Origin: Candidatus Sulfopaludibacter sp.
Lineage (GTDB): Bacteria; Acidobacteriota; Terriglobia; Bryobacterales; Bryobacteraceae
Direction: 5' to 3'
DNA: 45,855 nt
NCBI GenBank assembly: GCA_031292755.1
Contig: JARLGM010000037.1
Location: 1-45,855 of the forward strand
Part shown: positions 8,370 to 15,583 of the stretch, in pieces
Layout of the letters: each line of letters starts with the position of its first letter
How positions within the stretch are numbered: the stretch's first letter is position 1
Translations under genes and position numbers: made by a program
The notes under the pieces: model-generated
Database searches by the model: none
The model's input: the letters and a program-made list of their open reading frames with translations, nothing else
Told to the model about the DNA's origin: nothing

Positions 8370-8498
8370 TCACACGGCGGGCGGCGCCGCATTCCGGAGC
8401 GCAGCTTTTTTGCGAAGCTCCTGGCTGCGTTCTCTGAGCGCGAGCTTCTTTTTCCGTATGCGGTGGAAGCGCGCTTTATCTCCATTGATGGCTGACAT
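8370..8498 (-). CDS. Small basic hypothetical protein, 42 residues
   Basis: A short reading frame, ATG at 8498 to TGA at 8370, encodes a protein starting MSAINGDKARFHRIRKKK and ending NAAPPAV. About a third of the residues are Lys or Arg, arranged as one basic helix. The opening INGDKARF followed by basic repeats resembles small uncharacterised proteins I associate with Acidobacteriota, but I could not search. It lies 36 bases downstream of rsmD on the same strand and could be the last gene of recG-rsmD. The basic helix suggests RNA or DNA binding, which is inference. Confidence 0.6.
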   Translation of the reverse strand: MSAINGDKARFHRIRKKKLALRERSQELRKKAALRNAAPPAV

Positions 8499-8534
8499 GG
8501 TGCCTTGAGGGTAGCAGAGTTCGGTGCCGCGCGC

Positions 8535-9059
8535 TCAAATCGCGTAGAAGCTCAGCGCGTTATCGCCCTGCTTCAGCATGCGCGTCCGGCGCAGCACGCC
8601 GTACTCCTCCGCCAGAGCGAAGCGCGTCGAGTGCTGCACAATCGCCAGCGAAGGCGGAGCCTGCGCGAGCAGTTCCAACGCCGCCCCGTACTCTCGCTCC
8701 AGATCGTAGGGTGGATCGAGGAATACCAGGTTCCCCTGGCAGCGTTCCAACGTCAGGATCACCGGCCCCGCGAGTACCGTGGCGCGCGATTCCAGCCCTA
8801 ACTCCGCCAGATTCTCGCGAATCGCTTCCAGGGCCGCCCGATTCCGCTCCAGAAAGAAAGCATGAGGCGCGCCCCGGCTGAGGGCTTCGATGCCGACCGC
8901 CCCCGTTCCCGCGTACGCATCCACAAACACCGCGCCTGCCATGCGGGTCTGTAGAATATCGAACAGCGTCTCCCGCAGACGATCAGGCGTGGGCCGCGTG
9001 GCCACGCCCGGAATGCTCTTCAACTTTCGCGACCGGAATTCCCCCGCAATCACTCGCAT
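8535..9059 (-). CDS. rsmD: 16S rRNA (guanine966-N2)-methyltransferase RsmD
   Basis: SAM-dependent methyltransferase that modifies G966 of 16S rRNA. The protein has 174 residues from the ATG at 9059; a TTG one codon upstream is an unlikely start. RVIAGEFRSRKL and ATRPTPDRLRETLFDIL are the RsmD N-terminal signature. DAYAGTGAVGIEALSRGA is the SAM-binding motif I, and LVFLDPPYDLE is the catalytic DPPY motif IV. Its ATG overlaps the recG stop by one base (TGATG), so the pair is translationally coupled. Confidence 0.94.
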   Translation of the reverse strand: MRVIAGEFRSRKLKSIPGVATRPTPDRLRETLFDILQTRMAGAVFVDAYAGTGAVGIEALSRGAPHAFFLERNRAALEAIRENLAELGLESRATVLAGPVILTLERCQGNLVFLDPPYDLEREYGAALELLAQAPPSLAIVQHSTRFALAEEYGVLRRTRMLKQGDNALSFYAI

Positions 9060-11158
9060 CAACCCACCGTCACCAATCCGTAACGCCTCTGCCAGTGGTC
9101 GCGAATGTACGCGACGGCGCGTCGCAAGTCTTCTTCCGAAGGCGGCCTGGCGATGAAGTCCACTGCTTCGCGCCGCGCAATGACCAGAATTTCGCCGTCG
9201 CGCAGAATGTTCGCCACCCGCAGCGAGGGCAGCCCCGATTGCTTCGTTCCGAAAAACTCGCCCGGCCCGCGCAGTTTCAAATCCATCTCCGAGATATAAA
9301 AGCCGTCCGTCGATTCCACCAGCGTGCGAATGCGATGGCGCGCCGCATCGTTCATCTTCTCCGTTACCAGGATGCAGTAGCTCTGCGCCGCGCCGCGGCC
9401 CACGCGCCCGCGCAACTGGTGCAATTGCGAAAGGCCGAACCGCTCCGCTTGCTCAATCACCATGACGCTGGCATTCGGCACATCCACGCCCACTTCGATC
9501 ACCGTGGTCGAAACCAGGATCTGAATCCGCCCCTCTTTGAATTCCCGCATCGCCGATTCTTTATCGTCCGGCGCGAGCCGCCCGTGCATCAACCCGACGG
9601 TCAAGGTGGGGAAGACTTCCTTGGAAAGATGCTCGTACATCTGCTGCGCCGCTTTCATGGCCTGCGTCTCCGATTCTTCGATCACCGGATACACCACGTA
9701 CGCCTGCCGCCCTTCTTCAATCTGCTGTTTCAGAAAGCTGTAAACCTGTTCCACGCGGTCATTGGTGGCGTGTTTGGTAATGATGGGCTTGCGGCCCGGC
9801 GGCAGTTCGTCGATCACCGAAACGTCCAGGTCGCCGTATAACGTCATGGCCAGGGTGCGCGGAATGGGCGTCGCGGTCATCACCAGGACGTCGGGATGCA
9901 CGCCCTTCTGCACCAGTCCGAGCCGCTGCATCACGCCGAAGCGATGCTGCTCGTCCACGATGGCGAGGCCGAGTTTCTTAAACTCCACGTCCTTTTCCAG
10001 CAGCGCGTGGGTGCCGATCACCACGTGCGCGAGTCCTTCGGCAATCAGCTTTTTGAGTTGCGCCTTCTCGCGCGCCGTGAACGATCCGGTGAGCAGCAGG
10101 GTCACATACCCCAGCTTGGAAAGAATCTGTTTGAAATACAGTCCGTGCTGCGTAGCCAGGATTTCGGTGGGCGCCAGCACCGCCACCTGGTAGCCGTTTT
10201 CGATGGCGATGACCGCCGCTTCCGCCGCCACGATGGTCTTGCCGCTGCCCACATCGCCCTGCATCAGCCGGTTCATGGGGCGCGGCGCCTTCATGTCCTC
10301 GGCGATTTCCTGAATCACACGCCGCTGCGCGCCGGTGGGTTTGAAAGGCAGCATTGCCTTGATCTGCTCGCGGACCCGCTCGTTCAACTCAAACGCGATG
10401 CCGGGCAGGGTACGCGCTTTCGTGCGCTTGAGCGCAATTCCGCACTCCAGCCAGAAGAACTCTTCAAAGATCAGGCGGAACTGACCCGGCGAGCGGAATC
10501 CGTTGAGCAGCCGCAGGTCGGCGTCCGGCGGCGGAAAGTGCGTTTCGCGAATCGCCTGCCAGCGCTCCGGCAGTTTCAGGCGGTCGCGCAGATATTCCGG
10601 CAAAAAATCCGGCTCCGGCGCCACCTCTTGCAGAATGCGATGCATCAAGGTGCGCAGGGCGCGCGTGGTGATTTTTCCGGCTCCTTCGTAAATGGGCACC
10701 ACACGGCCCACGTGCAAGGCGGCTTCGCCATCTTCATCGTCGCCGGAGAGGATTTCCATTTCGGGGTGCAGCATGGTGAGTTCGCCCGAATAGCTGTCGA
10801 ACTCCACTTTGCCGAACAGCGCCACCTTCATCCCCTCGGCCAGCACATTGGCCAGATACCCGCCGTGGAACCACTTGCCCACCAGAATGGCGCGGGAAGC
10901 GTCGCTGAAGCGCGCTTCGAACAGTCCCAGGTTGCGCCGCTTGAAGCCCGACATTTTGGTGGCGCGCACGTCGGTAATCACCGTGGCCATTTCGCCCGGC
11001 GCCAGTTGCGCCACGGTCTTCATGTTGCTGCGATCTTCGTAACGGAACGGCACGTACGCCAGCAGGTCTTCCACCGTGACCAGGCCTTTAGCCTCCAGCA
11101 TCGCGGCGCGAGCGGGCCCGACGCCTTTCACATAACTGAGCGGGGTAGTGAGATCCAT
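9059..11158 (-). CDS. recG: ATP-dependent DNA helicase RecG
   Basis: Branch-migration helicase that regresses stalled replication forks and processes Holliday junctions. It has 699 residues, the usual length. There is an N-terminal wedge/OB domain at about 50-150 (YVPFRYEDRS, GEMATVITDV). The Walker A GDVGSGKT is at 301-308, the DEQH box at 402-405 (IVDEQHRFGV), with VMTATPIPRTLAM after it. The C-terminal RecA lobe has STTVIEVGVDVPNA and QLRGRVGRG. Full-length and intact, transcribed with rsmD. Confidence 0.97.
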   Translation of the reverse strand: MDLTTPLSYVKGVGPARAAMLEAKGLVTVEDLLAYVPFRYEDRSNMKTVAQLAPGEMATVITDVRATKMSGFKRRNLGLFEARFSDASRAILVGKWFHGGYLANVLAEGMKVALFGKVEFDSYSGELTMLHPEMEILSGDDEDGEAALHVGRVVPIYEGAGKITTRALRTLMHRILQEVAPEPDFLPEYLRDRLKLPERWQAIRETHFPPPDADLRLLNGFRSPGQFRLIFEEFFWLECGIALKRTKARTLPGIAFELNERVREQIKAMLPFKPTGAQRRVIQEIAEDMKAPRPMNRLMQGDVGSGKTIVAAEAAVIAIENGYQVAVLAPTEILATQHGLYFKQILSKLGYVTLLLTGSFTAREKAQLKKLIAEGLAHVVIGTHALLEKDVEFKKLGLAIVDEQHRFGVMQRLGLVQKGVHPDVLVMTATPIPRTLAMTLYGDLDVSVIDELPPGRKPIITKHATNDRVEQVYSFLKQQIEEGRQAYVVYPVIEESETQAMKAAQQMYEHLSKEVFPTLTVGLMHGRLAPDDKESAMREFKEGRIQILVSTTVIEVGVDVPNASVMVIEQAERFGLSQLHQLRGRVGRGAAQSYCILVTEKMNDAARHRIRTLVESTDGFYISEMDLKLRGPGEFFGTKQSGLPSLRVANILRDGEILVIARREAVDFIARPPSEEDLRRAVAYIRDHWQRRYGLVTVG

Positions 11159-11172
11159 GCCGGCCGGACAGG

Positions 11173-11192
11173 GACAGGGCGGAAGACCTGTC
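11173..11192. repeat. Small hairpin repeat upstream of the Gfo/Idh gene
   Basis: GACAGG (11173-11178) and CCTGTC (11187-11192) form a perfect 6-base stem in the 51-base gap between the divergent recG and Gfo/Idh genes. It shares the ACAGG/CCTGT frame of the 4733-4754 hairpin and looks like a decayed member of the same repeat. Confidence 0.4.
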
Positions 11193-11209
11193 TCAGAACC
11201 CAGTGTACA

Positions 11210-12160
11210 ATGCCCTACGTGAGACCACTCCTTTTCCTGTTCGCCGCCGCATGGTCACTTTGCGGCGCAGACCTGCGCGTGGGCATCATCGGGACCGACA
11301 CCTCCCACGTTCCGGCATTCACGCAGATGCTGAATGACGATTCCGCCGCGGCCGATCACATTCCCGGGGCGCGCGTGGTGGCCGCCTTTAAGGGCGGCAG
11401 CAAGGATGTGCAGAGCAGCGCCAGCCGCGTGGATGGATTCGCCTCGCAGATCAGCGGCAGGTGGGGCGTCGAGATCGTGCCCGATATTCCGGCGTTGCTC
11501 TCCAAGGTGGACGCGGTGCTGCTTTCCAGCATCGACGGCCGTGTGCATCTGGAGCAGGCGCGGCAGGTGATCGCGGCGCACAAGCCTCTGTTTATCGATA
11601 AGCCGCTCGCCGCCACGTTCGAGGATGCCATGGAAATTGCGCGACTGGCCAAGGCGGGCGGCGTGCCGTGGTTCAGCGCCTCCAGCCTGCGCTTTGGCGA
11701 AATCGCCACCGCCGGAAAATTCACAGACACCACGGGAGTAGACGCGTTCGGCCCCGGCGACCTGGAGCCGCATCATTACCTGGACCTTTCCTGGTATGCC
11801 ATTCACACGGTCGAGATACTGTACACGCTGATGGGACCAGGCTGTGAATCGGTGACCCGCACGTCATCGCCCGATGCCGATGTGGTGGTGGGCCGGTGGA
11901 AAGACGGACGCATCGGCGCCGTCCGGGCGATACGGCCGCATAGCGACTACGGCGCTGTGGTCTACCGCGGTAATAAGATTGTGGAGATCAAACCGCAGGG
12001 CGCGGGCAGCTACCGGCCACTGGTGCAGGAGATCGTCAAGTTCTTCCAAACGGGCACGCCGCCGGTGGCCAACGCAGAGAGCCTAGAGATGTTCGCCTTC
12101 ATGGATGCCGCGCAGAAGAGCAAAGAGCAGGGCGGCCGGCCGGTAGCGCTGGCGCGATAG
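11210..12160 (+). CDS. Exported Gfo/Idh/MocA-type NAD(P)-binding protein
   Basis: A 316-residue protein related to glucose-fructose oxidoreductase-type dehydrogenases, which oxidise or epimerise sugars with a bound nucleotide. A signal peptide, MPYVRPLLFLFAAAWSLCGA, is followed at once by the Rossmann strand LRVGIIGTDTSHV, a variant of GxGxxG. FIDKPLAATFEDAMEIARLA matches the family's (E/D)KPxA motif. PHHYLDLSWYAIHTVEILYTLMG in the C-terminal domain holds histidines near the expected catalytic site. The open frame extends far upstream through recG, but only this start gives an export signal. Substrate unknown. Exported members are common in Bryobacterales. Confidence 0.8.
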   Translation: MPYVRPLLFLFAAAWSLCGADLRVGIIGTDTSHVPAFTQMLNDDSAAADHIPGARVVAAFKGGSKDVQSSASRVDGFASQISGRWGVEIVPDIPALLSKVDAVLLSSIDGRVHLEQARQVIAAHKPLFIDKPLAATFEDAMEIARLAKAGGVPWFSASSLRFGEIATAGKFTDTTGVDAFGPGDLEPHHYLDLSWYAIHTVEILYTLMGPGCESVTRTSSPDADVVVGRWKDGRIGAVRAIRPHSDYGAVVYRGNKIVEIKPQGAGSYRPLVQEIVKFFQTGTPPVANAESLEMFAFMDAAQKSKEQGGRPVALAR

Positions 12161-12181
12161 GCTTACAGCACCCACAAATGG

Positions 12182-12207
12182 TACGTAAAGTCCGTGGACG
12201 TATTGTC
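12182..12207 (+). promoter_or_regulatory. C-box: two-site operator for the controller protein
   Basis: TACGTAAAGTC (12182-12192), spacer CGTG, GACGTATTGTC (12197-12207). This is the layout of C-protein operators of type II restriction-modification systems: two GAC-N5-GTC-like half-palindromes (the left one degenerate) joined by a CGTG centre. It lies 26 bases before the ATG of the controller gene, the place expected for positive and negative autoregulation. The left site with its flank (12177-12192) matches 14081-14096 at 15 of 16 bases. Confidence 0.75.
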
Positions 12208-12233
12208 ATCTATGGTGATTCCATTGTCTTCGG

Positions 12234-12458
12234 ATGCAGAGGCGGCGGGAAGCCCGGATTCAGAAGAATTTCGGTGATCGAGTGCGAGACCTTCGAAAGC
12301 AGAAAGGGCTTTCGCAGGAATCGCTAGCGTTGGCCTGTGATCTCGACCGGACATACATAGGCGGCGTCGAACGGGGCGAACGAAACATCAGCCTGCTGAA
12401 CATTTACAAGATCGCCGCAGCGTTGGGCGTTCCCGTGAAGGAACTCTTCAATGCCTGA
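12234..12458 (+). CDS. Restriction-modification controller (C) protein, HTH/XRE type
   Basis: Small dimeric DNA-binding regulator, 74 residues, which is the size of known C proteins. The XRE helix-turn-helix spans about 16-70: [38 protein letters not shown], then [19 protein letters not shown]. The [13 protein letters not shown] recognition region is very like C proteins of type II systems. An in-frame stop at 12216 leaves the ATG at 12234 as the natural start. The gene end overlaps the endonuclease start by 8 bases (ATGCCTGA). With the C-box 26 bases upstream, it should first activate and then limit expression of itself and the endonuclease, and probably repress the methyltransferase. Confidence 0.88.
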   Translation: MQRRREARIQKNFGDRVRDLRKQKGLSQESLALACDLDRTYIGGVERGERNISLLNIYKIAAALGVPVKELFNA

Positions 12459-13161
12459 TAAGCAAACCCGAATTCCAAAGGAGCTTCTGCAAAGGATCAC
12501 CGCGGTAACGAACAAAAGGGCGCGATTTGTTTTGGACAGCATCGTGAGAAATGGCAAAGTCACGACAGAGGAAATTAATCGGGCTGGCTACGATCACCCG
12601 CCACGCGCCGCTCAAGACGTTAAGGACCTTGGCTTTCGTCTCAAGCGCATCACGGCCAAACATACGAACGGCCGTTCAATCGCCGCATATGCTTTTGACG
12701 AGGGGGAACTTGACCCGAACAAGGCTGGGCGTCGGGCGCTACCCAAGAAACAACGGGATGCCATCATTCATACTGCGGGCAATAAATGCAGTCTCTGCGG
12801 AGTTGCATACAACCTGCAGGTAGATCACCGCATCCCGTATGAAGTAGCAGGGGAAGCTATCACCGAGGAGAAGGAGCCGTTTCAAGTTCTCTGCGGTTCA
12901 TGCAATCGAAAGAAATCCTGGGCTTGTGAGCACTGCGAAAATCGGCTGAGACTATGCAGCCCCGATATATGCCGCGACTGTTACTGGGCTGAGCCGACTG
13001 CCTATAGCCATGTCGCTATGCAGCAGCAGCGGCGTGCGGAACTCATTTGGACAAAGGACGAGGTCACAGATTTTGATCGGCTGTGGCGCGAGGCACTGCG
13101 CCACAACAGGAGCGTACCGGACGAAGTTAAAGCTCTCCTGAAAGAAGTGTTAGGCAAATAA
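12451..13161 (+). CDS. HNH restriction endonuclease (type II, probable)
   Basis: A 236-residue HNH nuclease. Residues 1-85 look like a winged-helix domain ([38 protein letters not shown]) that could supply sequence recognition. The HNH core is at 110-157: CSLCG (Cys113/116), [10 protein letters not shown] (Asp125, His126) and [11 protein letters not shown] (Cys148/151, Asn152). A second four-cysteine zinc site follows, CEHC (159/162) and CRDC (174/177). Coupling to the C gene and convergence with a DNA methyltransferase make it the restriction enzyme of the cassette. The cleavage sequence cannot be read from the protein. GC is about 50% in 12541-12600, against 63% in a sampled recG stretch. 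Confidence 0.82.
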   Translation: MPDKQTRIPKELLQRITAVTNKRARFVLDSIVRNGKVTTEEINRAGYDHPPRAAQDVKDLGFRLKRITAKHTNGRSIAAYAFDEGELDPNKAGRRALPKKQRDAIIHTAGNKCSLCGVAYNLQVDHRIPYEVAGEAITEEKEPFQVLCGSCNRKKSWACEHCENRLRLCSPDICRDCYWAEPTAYSHVAMQQQRRAELIWTKDEVTDFDRLWREALRHNRSVPDEVKALLKEVLGK

Positions 13162-14058
13162 ACTGGCCTGCGTTTCAAAATCTTCCAGGGAAAGCATGGT
13201 GCCGTTCCGGCTGGCGGGAAGCGAATGAGATAGGTACAACGATTCGATTGTGACGTCATCGCGGCCGTTAAGGGTAGCTTGGCTCGATCGGCCTACGTTC
13301 AAGAGAATTCTACGGGCGATGGCTTCAGGCAGGGCCTCGCCGTAATCTCGCTCTCCGCAAAAACCATCATAGCTCAGAATGAAAGGTACTCGCTTCTCGT
13401 TCAGAATCGTCAGCGCGGGTATCATTTGATCCCGCCGAACTCCCGAAATGTAACGCTGGTCCCGGCCCTGACTCGTTCCCTGGTAAGGGGGGTCCAAGTA
13501 GAAGAAATCGCCTTCTTGCGCTGATAGAAACAGAGACAGGAAGTCTGCGTGTACTGCCTGACACCTGCCGGCAAGGATTCGATGAGCGCCGAACAACTCC
13601 GCCGCCATCAGTTCGGGACGCGTACCGGTTCTGCGTTTATCAGGCGACTGGTTGAACTCTCCCGAGGGGTTGAATCGAACGGCGTTTTTCACGCACCGGG
13701 CCAGCAAATATAGCAACTTGGCTGGATCGCGGTCAAAATTGAACTCCGAGCGAATTTCGTAGTACGCATCGATGGGTTTTTGGCGCTCTCGGTGCCAGAG
13801 AGTTGTGTACTTCTCAGAAGCCGCCTTAGGGTCGTCGATTATCATCCCCCAAAGTCGGACGAGAGGTTCGAGCGCGTCCCCGATGACGTAAGAGGAAAAC
13901 GTTGCACGATAAGCTGCCGCCAAAGTAACAGCGGCCGAACCAGCGAAGGGCTCAATCAGGCGCGGGTATCGACCGGCAGGAACGTGGCTCAGAATGGCAG
14001 CAGCCAGTCTACGCTTGCTACCTTGATACGGAACTGGATGGGGAACGGTAAATCGCAA
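13150..14058 (-). CDS. D12-class DNA adenine-N6 methyltransferase (modification enzyme)
   Basis: Modification enzyme of the cassette, 302 residues, of the Dam/MboI-like D12 class that methylates adenine N6. PYQGSKRR at 10-16 and LIEPFAGSAAVTL form the SAM-binding part. DPPYQGTS at 189-196 is the catalytic motif IV. VKNAVRFNPSGEFNQSPDKRR in the middle is the typical D12 target-recognition neighbourhood. The start is a TTG at 14058 with GAGGG seven bases upstream; no ATG or GTG start lies between it and the in-frame stop upstream. Its 3' end overlaps the endonuclease gene by 12 bases, tail to tail. A C-protein site lies just upstream of its start. Confidence 0.88.
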   Translation of the reverse strand: MRFTVPHPVPYQGSKRRLAAAILSHVPAGRYPRLIEPFAGSAAVTLAAAYRATFSSYVIGDALEPLVRLWGMIIDDPKAASEKYTTLWHRERQKPIDAYYEIRSEFNFDRDPAKLLYLLARCVKNAVRFNPSGEFNQSPDKRRTGTRPELMAAELFGAHRILAGRCQAVHADFLSLFLSAQEGDFFYLDPPYQGTSQGRDQRYISGVRRDQMIPALTILNEKRVPFILSYDGFCGERDYGEALPEAIARRILLNVGRSSQATLNGRDDVTIESLYLSHSLPASRNGTMLSLEDFETQASLFA

Positions 14059-14080
14059 TAGTCTACCCTCTACCGATTTT

Positions 14081-14096
14081 AATGGTACATAAAGTC
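14081..14096 (-). promoter_or_regulatory. Single C-protein site upstream of the methyltransferase
   Basis: AATGGTACATAAAGTC matches 12177-12192 at 15 of 16 bases. Only one site is present, without the CGTG centre or a second half. It ends 22 bases before the TTG start of the methyltransferase, next to an AT-rich stretch that could be the -10. In the Esp1396I system, also with convergent genes, a single operator represses the methyltransferase while a double operator controls C and the endonuclease; the arrangement here is the same. Confidence 0.65.
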
Positions 14097-14259
14097 ATCA
14101 TATCGGCGAAAGGGCTAATATCCAATAGGGCCAAGAGAACAGACTGCACGAACGATACTTATCGCGCCATGAACAGTGTCCAAACAACGGGCAGGCGGGC
14201 CTTTCACGGGAGGTGTCCGGCCGCGTACCCGCATTGAAGTGGTCTTTCGAAACCAGGAC

Positions 14260-15489
14260 TCAGACCGCTCTGCGGCGGCGGACGGAACGTGTCTTGAACA
14301 CGAACTTCCTGGGACGCGGCTCCGAGGACATGGGGATTTCGATGACGGGAGCCAGCCCCGCTTCACGCACGACACCGCCAGGAACCTCGCGGCGGATCAG
14401 GCGGATGTTGAGGGCGCGCTCGATGCGCGTGATCTCGGAGCGTTCGTTGCGAGTGGCGAAGGTGGAGGCGACCCCGCGCGCGCCGGCCCGTCCGGTACGG
14501 CCTACGCGATGGATGAAGTCTTCGGGCACTTGCGGCAGATCGAAATTCACCACGTGCGAAATGTTATCGACGTGTAAGCCGCGCGCGGCCACATCGGTAG
14601 CCACCAGGACGCGATAGTAACCGTCCTGAAAGCCCTTGAGGGCCTGGTTGCGCTGGTTCTGGCTGCGGTCGCCGTGGATGGCCACTACTTTGCCGGTGGT
14701 GCGGGAAAGCTTGCGGGCGAGGCGATCGGCGCCATGCTTGGTGCGGGCAAAAACCAGGAACGAGCCCGGTTCCTCCTCCAGCATTCTTTCCAGCAGGCTG
14801 AGTTTGCGGTCGGCTTCCACCTCGTACAAGTGCAGGTCCACCTGCTCCACGGGCTTGGTGGTATTGCCGACTTCGACGCGGATGGCGTTCGGCACGTGAA
14901 CTTCCACCAGGTGCTTCACGGAAGTTTCGATGGTGGCGCTGAAAAAGAGCGTCTGCCGGCCAGCCGGCATGGTCGCCATAATGCGCTTGATAGTCGGCAG
15001 GAAACCCATGTCGAGCATCCGGTCGGCTTCATCCAGCACCAGGATGCGAGTGCCGCTCAGGTTCACCAGGTTGCGGCTGAGAAAATCGAACATGCGGCCG
15101 GGGGTAGCAATCACCACCTGCGCGCCTTTGCGAATGGCCTGCAATTGCGGATTCTCGCCGAGGCCGCCGACCACGACGGCGGAGCGAATGCCCGTACCGG
15201 CGGACAGCTTCGCGAACACCTCCTGGATCTGGATTGCCAGTTCCCGGGTAGGAATCAGGATGACGGCGCGGACGCCGCTCTTCTTCGGTTCATTCTGCAG
15301 AAGATGGATCAGCGGCAGCACAAACGCGAGGGTTTTGCCCGTACCGGTTTGCGCCGTGGCGACCAGGTTGTGTCCGGCCAGTGCCGGTTCGATGGAGAGA
15401 GCCTGTACAGGCGTAGGTTCTACGAAGCCATGCTTCGCGAGGTTGCTCTTCAAGAGAGCGGAGAGAGACAGTTCAGAGAAAGTTTTCAT
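14260..15489 (-). CDS. DEAD-box RNA helicase (RhlE-like)
   Basis: ATP-dependent RNA helicase of 409 residues, likely used in RNA decay or ribosome assembly. The Q motif GFVEPTPVQ is at 21-29 and Walker A ATAQTGTGKT at 44-53. PTRELAIQ, TPGR, DEAD (153-156) and SAT (184-186) follow in order. The second lobe has FARTKHGADRLA, ATDVAARGLHVDNISHVVNFD and HRVGRTGRAG. The tail is short and basic (PRPRKFVFKTRSVRRRRAV), as in RhlE-type enzymes. The 163 bases between it and the methyltransferase operator (14097-14259) hold no gene or clear terminator. Confidence 0.93.
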   Translation of the reverse strand: MKTFSELSLSALLKSNLAKHGFVEPTPVQALSIEPALAGHNLVATAQTGTGKTLAFVLPLIHLLQNEPKKSGVRAVILIPTRELAIQIQEVFAKLSAGTGIRSAVVVGGLGENPQLQAIRKGAQVVIATPGRMFDFLSRNLVNLSGTRILVLDEADRMLDMGFLPTIKRIMATMPAGRQTLFFSATIETSVKHLVEVHVPNAIRVEVGNTTKPVEQVDLHLYEVEADRKLSLLERMLEEEPGSFLVFARTKHGADRLARKLSRTTGKVVAIHGDRSQNQRNQALKGFQDGYYRVLVATDVAARGLHVDNISHVVNFDLPQVPEDFIHRVGRTGRAGARGVASTFATRNERSEITRIERALNIRLIRREVPGGVVREAGLAPVIEIPMSSEPRPRKFVFKTRSVRRRRAV

Positions 15490-15583
15490 TCAAAGTGTGA
15501 GAAGGAAATCAGGCAGCCGGCTACCAACGAGGTAAGAGAGGGATGCGGATCAGCTTCAGTAACGCTTTCAGTATAGCAGGAAA

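Noticed and set aside
9896..11209. Upstream extension of the Gfo/Idh frame through recG
   Set aside because: The extension is antisense to recG, while the start at 11210 begins with a signal peptide and a Rossmann strand.
12163..12354. A minus-strand frame across the C-box
   Set aside because: It overlaps the operator and the controller gene, and has no protein-like pattern.
12177..14096. The matching 16-base sequences at both ends of the restriction cassette as an insertion-site duplication
   Set aside because: Each copy lies in a promoter position and fits a C-protein operator; the left one continues into a second half-site with the CGTG centre. Regulation explains them better, though acquisition of the cassette is still likely.
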